From Candidatus Cloacimonadota bacterium (GTDB taxonomy: Bacteria > Muiribacteriota > UBA6191 > JACPRK01): a DNA stretch of 12,606 nt. This document shows positions 6,425-12,606 of the stretch, piece by piece. The translations under genes were made by a program, and so were the position numbers. The notes beneath the pieces are model-generated. The model was not told the DNA's origin. It saw nothing but the letters and a program-made list of their open reading frames with translations, and searched no databases. The stretch covers positions 1-12,606 of the forward strand of contig JAJFLN010000266.1 of assembly GCA_021772705.1 (NCBI GenBank), given 5' to 3'. Within the stretch, counting starts at the first letter, position 1. Each line of letters starts with the position of its first letter.

Positions 6425-7195
6425 ATGGCGCCGATTCTAGAACTGGATAAGCTCAGCAAGCGCTACGGAGCTAGGGAGGTTCTTCGGGACCTGACACTCT
6501 CCGTCGAGGCCGGAACGATCCTGGGCTACTTCGGCCTCAACGGAGCCGGAAAGTCCACGACGAACCGGATACTCCTCGGCTTTGCCCGGCCGAGCAGCGG
6601 CAGCTGCCACATTCTCGGGCAGCCCGCCGGCAGCGCCGCCGCCCTCTCCCGGCTCGGTTATCTGGCCGAGAATCCCTACTTTCACACCTACCTCTCCGGC
6701 GAGGAGGTGGTGGACTATGCCGCCAGGCTCTCGGGAGTTGGTGCCGGCGACCGTCGCCAGAGAGTCCACTCTGTCCTCGAGCGGGTCCGGCTGCCCGTCG
6801 AGGCCTGGTCACGGCGAGTCAAGGACTACTCCAGAGGAATGGGGCAGCGAATCGGGATCGCCCAGGCCCTGGTGCACGATCCCGACTTCCTCCTCCTGGA
6901 CGAGCCTTTCAGCGGCCTGGACCCCCTGGGCCGGGCCATGTTGAAGGACATCCTGAGGGACTTCCGAGCTGGTGGCGGAACCGTCTTCTTCAGCTCCCAT
7001 CAGCTCCTCGACGCCCAGGAGATCTGTGACCACGTGGCCGTCCTCCACGGAGGCAAGCTCATCCTGAAGGAGTCCCTGGAGCAGTTGGAAACCCGGCATC
7101 CCGGCAAGACCCTGGAGCGTATCTTCCTCGATCTCATCGAACCAGAATCGAATCCGGATTCGAAAGTGGAGGTGGTTCCTTCTGGAACGGCTTGA
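6425..7195 (+). CDS. ABC transporter ATP-binding protein (ABC-2/CcmA-type)
   Basis: 256 residues from the ATG at 6425, a normal length for this family. Walker A GLNGAGKST (37-45), YLAENPYF in the Q-loop region (79-86), signature YSRGMGQR (135-142), Walker B FLLLDEP (155-161) and the H-loop His192 (SSHQL) are all present, so ATP hydrolysis is expected. It is the nucleotide-binding subunit of an exporter, with the next gene as membrane partner. An in-frame GTG at 6347 would add 26 residues rich in Arg, Pro and Cys that do not look like part of the domain and would cover the hairpin, so the ATG is preferred, although only a weak GGG stands before it. The C-terminal tail (about 238-256) is short and polar. 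Confidence 0.93.
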   Translation: MAPILELDKLSKRYGAREVLRDLTLSVEAGTILGYFGLNGAGKSTTNRILLGFARPSSGSCHILGQPAGSAAALSRLGYLAENPYFHTYLSGEEVVDYAARLSGVGAGDRRQRVHSVLERVRLPVEAWSRRVKDYSRGMGQRIGIAQALVHDPDFLLLDEPFSGLDPLGRAMLKDILRDFRAGGGTVFFSSHQLLDAQEICDHVAVLHGGKLILKESLEQLETRHPGKTLERIFLDLIEPESNPDSKVEVVPSGTA

Positions 7196-7208
7196 TCGAG
7201 TCGGGACG

Positions 7209-7955
7209 GTGATTCGATTCACCGTCCTGAAGGCTCTGCGGGAGAAGGTCTACCTCCTGTTCCTGCTGATCACTCTGGTGGTTATTGCCGCCGCAGGGTC
7301 GGTTTCGTTCTATCAAACCGGAGTTCAGATCAAGTTTGTCAAGGACGTGGCCCTGCTGACGGTCTCCCTCTTCGGCTTCCTGCTCACCCTGTTCGTCTGC
7401 GCCGAGCTTCTGCCCCAGGAGCTGGAGACTGGCGGTCTTCAATTCCTCGTTAGCCGGCCCCTGAGCCGGCCGGAGCTGGTGGTGGCCAAGTACCTCGCCT
7501 TTCTTACCTTGCTGGTCCTCAATGTGGGCCCCCTGATCCTGGAGGTCCTGAGTCTGATCGCCCTGTACTCCGGGAAGCCGGATTGGAACGCCTTCCGAGG
7601 GTGCCTGCTCATTCTCTTCGAGCTGTCCGTGTTCGGCGTCATGGTCCTGTTCCTGTCGACATTCTTGACTCGGGTGATCACCCTCTTCGGAGCCCTGTTC
7701 CTCTACGCCGCCTCGAATCTCTCCCAGTGGTTCACCGACACCTTCATCGCCTCGTCTCCAATGCCTCTTCAAGTGGCGGTCCGGATCGTGATGGCCGTTC
7801 TCCCCGACCTCTCCCACTTCGACAGCCGTTATGTGGTGGTCCATCAGTACGACATACCTCCCCTGTTCGTGCTCTTGCTGGCCCTGCATGCCGCCTTGTA
7901 CGTCACGGCATTCTTGGCCGCCTCGTCCTGGATACTGGAGGCGAGAGAGCTGTGA
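7209..7955 (+). CDS. ABC-2 type transporter permease
   Basis: 248 residues with about six membrane helices (roughly 14-33, 47-67, 92-119, 130-151, 154-170 and 218-241). After the second helix comes the segment LPQELETGGLQFLVSRPL and then SRPELVVAKYL (68-96), the family's typical loop (E..tG....L..P.sR.e...aKyl), and LPDLSHFDSR (198-207) near the end is also common in such permeases. It starts with GTG, 13 bases after the ATPase stop, with only a weak GGGA ribosome site, and its TGA overlaps the start of the next gene by 4 bases (GTGA). Together with the ATPase it should form an exporter; the substrate is not readable. Confidence 0.9.
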   Translation: MIRFTVLKALREKVYLLFLLITLVVIAAAGSVSFYQTGVQIKFVKDVALLTVSLFGFLLTLFVCAELLPQELETGGLQFLVSRPLSRPELVVAKYLAFLTLLVLNVGPLILEVLSLIALYSGKPDWNAFRGCLLILFELSVFGVMVLFLSTFLTRVITLFGALFLYAASNLSQWFTDTFIASSPMPLQVAVRIVMAVLPDLSHFDSRYVVVHQYDIPPLFVLLLALHAALYVTAFLAASSWILEAREL

Positions 7956-8932
7956 GGGCTTCCGGCCATGCCGGGCTGAGGGCGCTGCTGCTGGCCCTGC
8001 TGATCGGCGCCGGCCTTGCCACGGACTGGGGACTGGACCGGTTCGACGCCGGCGACAGGGCGGCGCAGCAAGCCTCCGGCAGCAGCCTCCGCACGTTTCT
8101 GGCGAGCCTGTCCTACGAGATCCGGGGGCTCTGTTCCCGCCTGCTCTACCTGAAGATCGACCGCTACGTTCACGAGGGCGAGAAGATCGATTTCGGTGAC
8201 GGTGCCGTGGGATTCACCATGATCGAGAACAGGGAGATCGTTCCCCTCTACGGTCTCATCACCTATCTGGACCCACACTTCATCGAGGCATTCAGCCTCG
8301 GCGGGAACCATCTGATCCACGGGCTCGGAAAGCCGGAGGAGGGCCGGCGGCTGTTGAGGTTTGGTATTGACCAAAACCGGGACAACTCACTGGCGGCGGA
8401 GTTGATGGGCCAGCTGGGAGTCCATCTGGCCCGGGACCTGAACCGAACGGAAGAGGCGATCCCTCTGTTCGAGGAGGCCCTAGCCCTGCGTCGCCGGCCC
8501 GATGCAGCGTCTCTGCCACAGGGGTTCGTCTTCACCGCGGACCAGCTCGTGGGAATCCTGGCTGTCAGCTGCTGGCGAGTAGGCCGCCTCGATCAGGCCC
8601 GGGCGTGGCTTGCCCAGCCGAACCATCTTCCCCTGGACCACCCCGTCTGGCGAGCCTCCGGCGTTCCGCCGGCTGTTCACCAGGAGTCTCCCGGAGCCAG
8701 CGGCGAACACGATGAAAACCACCACCCGGGCGAAGAGGGAGGCCACAGCCCGATGGACCACACCGGGGAAGGAGCCGGTACCGAAGAGGCCGCCTTCGAC
8801 CCCAGGTGGTGGCGTCGAGGGGACCGTCGCAGCGCCCTGCACCGCCGGACGGCAATTGCCAGCATGATGGCAATCGTGCTGATCTGCTGGCCTCTCGCCC
8901 TCGCCGCTTCACGCCGGAAGCGGGAGGAGTGA
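7952..8932 (+). CDS. Membrane-anchored TPR-like protein with His/acid-rich linker
   Basis: 326 residues from the GTG at 7952, which overlaps the permease stop by 4 bases. The frame is open further upstream to 7583, but that part is a shadow of the permease gene. An N-terminal hydrophobic helix (9-23, LRALLLALLIGAGLA) is an anchor or signal. Residues about 60-225 are helical and TPR-like (IVPLYGLITYLDPHFIEAF 97-115; NRTEEAIPLFEEALALR 164-180; GRLDQARAWL 211-220). A linker (242-280) is rich in His, Asp and Glu (H243, H253, H257, H258, H265, H270) and could bind metal. A C-terminal membrane helix (about 302-319) ends in RRKREE. The layout suggests a TPR domain outside the cytoplasm held at both ends in the membrane, perhaps an accessory or sensor part of the ABC exporter. 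No specific function is known to me. Confidence 0.82.
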   Translation: MRASGHAGLRALLLALLIGAGLATDWGLDRFDAGDRAAQQASGSSLRTFLASLSYEIRGLCSRLLYLKIDRYVHEGEKIDFGDGAVGFTMIENREIVPLYGLITYLDPHFIEAFSLGGNHLIHGLGKPEEGRRLLRFGIDQNRDNSLAAELMGQLGVHLARDLNRTEEAIPLFEEALALRRRPDAASLPQGFVFTADQLVGILAVSCWRVGRLDQARAWLAQPNHLPLDHPVWRASGVPPAVHQESPGASGEHDENHHPGEEGGHSPMDHTGEGAGTEEAAFDPRWWRRGDRRSALHRRTAIASMMAIVLICWPLALAASRRKREE

Positions 8933-8939
8933 CGGTTCT

Positions 8940-11057
8940 TTGAGACTCGTTGTCGCCACCGCCCTTCGTTATACGGGCTGGACTTTGCTGGTCGTCGTTC
9001 CCTGGTTCCTGCTGCTCTTCTCCGAGGGTCCCGTGAAGGGCCGCCCTCCAGTAGGGGACACCCTTTTCAGTTACTTTCTGGCCTTCGTGCTGGTCGTGGG
9101 AGTGCTCCTGTCATTGATCCTGCGCCATCTGATTCAGCGAAGCCGGCGGGAGTTGAACCCGGCCAAGATCCACGCGTTCATGGAAGAGATGCTCCGGAAG
9201 GAACCGACGCCCGAGCGATTTCACGAGGCCGGCGTCTTCTGTTGCGAGGCTGGGGAGTGGGAACGGGCCATCGCGTACCTCGGCAGGGTTCCTTCCACGA
9301 GCGAGGACCTCTATCGATCCGCCAGATACCACCTGCTGATCGCCTATCTGGAGAGCTTTCAGACCGAGGATGCAGCCCGCCTGCAGGCCGAAATGCCACA
9401 GCACGAGTTGACCTCCGACGAGCGATACAATCTGGCTCTGGCTTACAAGAAGCAGAACTTCCTGGGCCGGGCGAAGGAACAGTTTCTGAACCTGTTTCTC
9501 ACGGATATCGGATTCCGCGACGTGGGGAAGCAACTCGAGGAGATCGACGATCTGGAGAGGATGCGCCGTGCCTTGGCCCCGGAGCATCGCTTCCTGGTGG
9601 GGGCCGTCTCGGAGCGCTACTCCCAGCTGCGGGTATCTGATGATCAGGAGGGCCACGTGGAGTGCGTGGCTCACGATCGGGACGTGGGCCGCCTCGTGGT
9701 GCTCCGAGTGCTGAAGCCCGACAGGGCATCGGAGGCTGGGATCGAGGGGTTTCTTAGGGAAGCCCGTGCCCTGGCCGCCTTCGACCACCCCCACATATTG
9801 AAAGTCTACGACATCCGGAAAGAGCGGTTGCCCTACTTCAGTCTCGAGCCTTTCGAGGGCCAACCGTCAAGCGAATTGCCCAGAATGTCCCTTGCGACCA
9901 GGCTCCAGGCGATGAAACAGATGGCCGAGCTGGCCGAGTATCTAGGTGGCTTCGATCCCGAAGACCTGCTCGTCGGCAATCGTGGAGAGGTCCGGCTTGC
10001 CGCCATCGGACCTGCACCGCGGACCGTTCCGGCTGCGTTCTTCCTTCAGGTGCTCCGAGATGTGGGCGAACCGGGGGCCATGATCGAGCATTCTGTCCAG
10101 GAGGTCCGGTCCTTACTGGACTCCAGCGCCTCCATGCCAGAAGTCCTCAGGGCTCTCGAGGCTGCGGAGGCGGCTCTGCGCCTCGATGCCGAACAGCGGC
10201 AGAGTGAGGAGATGATCCTGGCGTTGAAGTGGCTGGAGTGGATTCACAGACAGTGGATTCATGGCTTGAAGAGCAAGTTCGCCATCATCCGCCGGTTCCC
10301 TGATGACTGGGACCGGGCCCGGACTCTGTTCGGCAGGGAAGAGAACCTGGAGGAGGTCTCCAGGATGCTCGGGGGCCTGGCCGAGGAGCTGGAACACCGG
10401 GCTGATGCGGTCCTGGTGGCCCGGCCAGAGCTGACGTCCACCATGCGAACCCTGGAAGCCCTGAACACGGCGGTGATCATCGGCCGGATCGAGGGATTCC
10501 GCGACCTGTCTACCGACGAGGCCGGAGAGCTCTTGACCGAGCTCTCAGAACGGTTCGTCACCCTGTCCCGAGGCATTGCCCGGTTGCTGGAGACCTTCGA
10601 GATCGAGCTGGGGCAGCTCGTGGGCAGCATCGTCAGAGGCTCGGTCTATGCCGGCTCCATCCGATTCGATCTCCAGGAGGAGACAGGGTGGTCGATCCGT
10701 CTCGCCAGGCCTCGGGAGTTCCGGAGCGATCTCAGGACGATACTGGACGGATTGCTGCACAACGCATTCGAGGCCGACGGCACGATTGTCAGCGTCGAGT
10801 TGACCCGGGACCAGGAACGGCGCTACATCACGGTGACAGTGAAGGATGACGGAAGAGGCCTGCCTCCGGAGTTGCTCGAACGGCTGGCCCGGGAACGATA
10901 CTCGAGCAAGTCAACGGGCAGCGGCACGGGAATCCGGACCGCCCATCGCCTGGCGGAGCGCCATGGCGGCAACCTGCAGATAGGTAACAGGACGGGCCGG
11001 AGCGGCGCCGAGGCGATCCTGATGCTGCCGACACGAGTGTCGGATGGTGAAGAATGA
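8940..11057 (+). CDS. Membrane sensor histidine kinase with TPR-like and pseudokinase domains
   Basis: 705 residues. Two membrane helices (about 12-28 and 42-64) leave the rest cytoplasmic. A helical TPR-like region (about 75-210) is followed by a Ser/Thr-kinase-like fold (about 227-400): VVLRVLKPD (253-261), FLREARALAAFDHPHILKVYDI (shown as FLREARALAAF and DHPHILKVYDI, 271-292), GFDPEDLLV (337-345). The catalytic Lys, HRD Asp, Asn and DFG Asp are all replaced, so it is a pseudokinase. The C-terminal histidine kinase has a probable H-box IHGLKSKFAII (440-450, H441; H436 is an alternative), N-box LLHNAFEA (605-612), G1 DDGRGLP (636-642) and G2 STGSGTGI (658-665). Expected role: ATP-driven phosphorylation of the regulator encoded next. 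It starts with TTG, 7 bases after the preceding stop, with GGAGGAG (8923-8929) upstream, and overlaps the regulator gene by ATGA. Confidence 0.86.
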   Translation: MRLVVATALRYTGWTLLVVVPWFLLLFSEGPVKGRPPVGDTLFSYFLAFVLVVGVLLSLILRHLIQRSRRELNPAKIHAFMEEMLRKEPTPERFHEAGVFCCEAGEWERAIAYLGRVPSTSEDLYRSARYHLLIAYLESFQTEDAARLQAEMPQHELTSDERYNLALAYKKQNFLGRAKEQFLNLFLTDIGFRDVGKQLEEIDDLERMRRALAPEHRFLVGAVSERYSQLRVSDDQEGHVECVAHDRDVGRLVVLRVLKPDRASEAGIEGFLREARALAAFDHPHILKVYDIRKERLPYFSLEPFEGQPSSELPRMSLATRLQAMKQMAELAEYLGGFDPEDLLVGNRGEVRLAAIGPAPRTVPAAFFLQVLRDVGEPGAMIEHSVQEVRSLLDSSASMPEVLRALEAAEAALRLDAEQRQSEEMILALKWLEWIHRQWIHGLKSKFAIIRRFPDDWDRARTLFGREENLEEVSRMLGGLAEELEHRADAVLVARPELTSTMRTLEALNTAVIIGRIEGFRDLSTDEAGELLTELSERFVTLSRGIARLLETFEIELGQLVGSIVRGSVYAGSIRFDLQEETGWSIRLARPREFRSDLRTILDGLLHNAFEADGTIVSVELTRDQERRYITVTVKDDGRGLPPELLERLARERYSSKSTGSGTGIRTAHRLAERHGGNLQIGNRTGRSGAEAILMLPTRVSDGEE

Positions 11058-12484
11058 GCGACGAGACGCAGCCCCACCTGCAAGTCCTGATCGTGGAGGA
11101 CGACTCCAACTACGTCTACGAGGTCAAGGAAGAGCTGGTCCGCAGCGCCTCCCACGTGGCCGACTTCGACTACGCCACCAACTACCAGGAAGCGATCCGG
11201 AAGATCGACGCCCTGAGGCCCGATCTGATCCTGCTGGACGTGATCTTCCCCGTCGACAAGGGCGACGCCCAAAAGGATCGCCTGGACTACGAGGCAGGGA
11301 TCAAGCTGCTGGAACATATCGCCCGGGTGGCGCCGGGAACCCGGACCGTCGTCCTGTCGAGCCAGTCCAAGACGTTCGCCGTGAACTTGCTGATCCGGTT
11401 CAAGGAAGTGACGGATTACATCTTCAAGGACGCACCCTGGTCGGAGATCCGGATCAAGGTGCTGCGACATCTCGAGTCCCTAGCCAAGATGCAGGAGATG
11501 AGCCGGCAGCTCCTGTCGCGATACCGGTTGATGGGCGACAGCGAGGCCATGAAACGGGTCCGGAAGCTGATCCACCGGGTAGCGACCCGGGAGACGACGA
11601 CGGTCCTCATCCAGGGCGAGTCCGGGACCGGGAAGGAGCTGGTGGCCCAGAACATTCACCAGGTCTCGTCTCGTCGCTCGAGCCCCTTCGTGGTGGTCAA
11701 CTGCGGCGCCATTCCGGAGGGACTGCTGGAGAGCGAGTTCTTCGGCCATGTCCGGGGGGCATTCACGGGCGCCGTCCGGGACAGCCGGGGCAAGTTCGAG
11801 CAGGCCGAAGGCGGGACTCTCTTCCTGGATGAAGTGGGAGAGATCCCGGCGCCGTTGCAGGCAAAGCTCCTGAGGGTGCTGCAGGAAGGGGAGTTCGCCC
11901 GAATCGGCGAGGAGGGGCAGAGGAAAGTCGATGTCCGGATCGTGGCGGCGACGAACCGGGACCTGGCAGCGGAGGTGCGGGCCGGGAGGTTCCGTGAGGA
12001 CCTGTTTTATCGCCTCAATGTCTTCCTCATCGAGGTACCGCCGCTGCGGCAGCGTCCGGAAGACATCCCCTCGCTGGTGGAGTACTACGGAGAGGTCTTC
12101 AACCGGGAGATGGAGGACACCCGCCGGTTCACTCCGGAAGCGCTGAGACTCCTTTCGACTTACGGCTGGCCCGGAAACGTGCGGGAGTTGAAGAACATCG
12201 TGGAGCGGCTGTTCATCGTGTCCGACACGCGGGAGATCGAGGCTGGCGACGTGGAGACCCTGTTGCTGATCTCCGGAGACGGCTACAACGTCAGCTTCCC
12301 GCCCCAGGAGGCGAGCTACAAGGCAGCCAAGGCCGCCGTCATCCGGGTGTTCCACCGCAAGTTCCTGCTCCATCACCTGCGGCGCAACGAGTTCAATCTG
12401 TCCCGGACCGCCAGCGCCATTGGCTACAACAGGCAGGACCTGGGAAAGCTGGTCTCGGAGCTGGAGCTGGACCGGGAGAAGTGA
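11054..12484 (+). CDS. Sigma-54-dependent response regulator (NtrC/AtoC-type)
   Basis: 476 residues, the usual length. The receiver domain (about 9-130) has acidic D16/D17, phospho-acceptor D62 (LILLDVIFP), Ser102 and Lys125 (YIFKD), with about 12 extra residues in the loop after D62. The AAA+ domain (about 157-385) has Walker A GESGTGKE (188-195), the sigma-54-contacting GAFTGA loop (235-240), Walker B GGTLFLDEVGE (253-263), and GWPGNVREL (371-379). A Fis-type helix-turn-helix ends the protein (about 435-472, FNLSRTASAIGYNRQDLG). Once phosphorylated it should bind upstream sites and open sigma-54 promoters. Its ATG at 11054 overlaps the kinase stop (ATGA), so it is the cognate partner. The target genes may include this operon itself. 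Confidence 0.96.
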   Translation: MSDETQPHLQVLIVEDDSNYVYEVKEELVRSASHVADFDYATNYQEAIRKIDALRPDLILLDVIFPVDKGDAQKDRLDYEAGIKLLEHIARVAPGTRTVVLSSQSKTFAVNLLIRFKEVTDYIFKDAPWSEIRIKVLRHLESLAKMQEMSRQLLSRYRLMGDSEAMKRVRKLIHRVATRETTTVLIQGESGTGKELVAQNIHQVSSRRSSPFVVVNCGAIPEGLLESEFFGHVRGAFTGAVRDSRGKFEQAEGGTLFLDEVGEIPAPLQAKLLRVLQEGEFARIGEEGQRKVDVRIVAATNRDLAAEVRAGRFREDLFYRLNVFLIEVPPLRQRPEDIPSLVEYYGEVFNREMEDTRRFTPEALRLLSTYGWPGNVRELKNIVERLFIVSDTREIEAGDVETLLLISGDGYNVSFPPQEASYKAAKAAVIRVFHRKFLLHHLRRNEFNLSRTASAIGYNRQDLGKLVSELELDREK

Positions 12485-12506
12485 GGGGGACTCTCGGGAG
12501 CATGTC

Positions 12507-12601
12507 CCGTAGGGGGTCCCCTCCTCCGTTCGCCCCACAAAGGAGGGGGGGCTCCATAGTTGGGCGAACCGGTCCGGCAGAGGGCAGGGGACCCCCAACG
12601 G
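12507..12601. repeat. Imperfect G/C-rich inverted repeat with alternative folds, after the regulator gene
   Basis: CCGTAGGGGGTCCCCT (12507-12522) and the reverse complement of 12586-12601 match at 15 of 16 bases. Inside, GTTCGCCC (12528-12535) pairs perfectly with GGGCGAAC (12562-12569). A competing hairpin pairs CCCCTCCT (12518-12525) with AGGAGGGG (12541-12548) and excludes the outer stem. It starts 23 bases after the regulator stop. It could end transcription or be a REP-like repeat; no U-tract is seen before the window edge. Confidence 0.65.
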
Positions 12602-12606
12602 GGCAA

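Noticed and set aside
5913..6440. 175-codon plus-strand frame starting in the palindrome
   Set aside because: It begins in the repeat, crosses the zinc-ribbon gene in another frame, and has no ribosome site or domain.
7583..7951. N-terminal extension of the TPR protein frame
   Set aside because: The extension is Arg/Pro-rich and overlaps the permease gene in another frame; the GTG at 7952 gives a clean hydrophobic N-terminus and a standard 4-base overlap.
11480..12598. 372-codon open frame on the minus strand
   Set aside because: It is antisense to the sigma-54 regulator and has no recognisable domain.

Overview
The window is GC-rich, tightly packed bacterial DNA with no rRNA, tRNA, CRISPR array or intact transposase. 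The organism cannot be named from it. A D-Ala-D-Ala ligase, secreted zinc peptidases with signal peptides and a sigma-54 activator point to a free-living, diderm-type bacterium that degrades proteins; an acidobacterial or deltaproteobacterial-like lineage would fit, but this is only an impression.

Left part (1-5741). A secreted M36-like metallopeptidase on the minus strand loses its C-terminal part at the left edge. It has a readable promoter and a strong ribosome binding site. On the plus strand follow a half-size TSUP/DUF81 membrane protein and an AI-2E/PerM-type permease, joined by a 1-base TGATG overlap. Converging on them from the right is a minus-strand pair: a secreted M14 carboxypeptidase followed by D-alanine--D-alanine ligase, with a 4-base overlap (TTGA).

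Divergent spacer (5674-6147). This holds the extended -10 promoter of the M14 gene, a perfect 33-bp inverted repeat with a 34-base loop (5857-5956), and a weak sigma-54-like -24/-12 site at 6072-6087 facing right.

Right part (6148-12484), all plus strand. A 46-residue zinc-ribbon miniprotein comes first, then a G/C-rich hairpin, then five tightly linked genes: ABC ATPase, ABC-2 permease, a membrane-anchored TPR-like protein with a His/acid-rich linker, a membrane sensor histidine kinase that carries a degenerate Ser/Thr-kinase-like domain, and an NtrC-type sigma-54 response regulator. Gaps are 13 and 7 bases and overlaps are 4 bases, so they almost certainly form one operon. The likely logic is an exporter or envelope complex that is sensed by, and controls, its own two-component system; the pseudokinase domain in the histidine kinase is the most unusual part. 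After the last gene lies an imperfect inverted repeat (12507-12601) with two competing folds.
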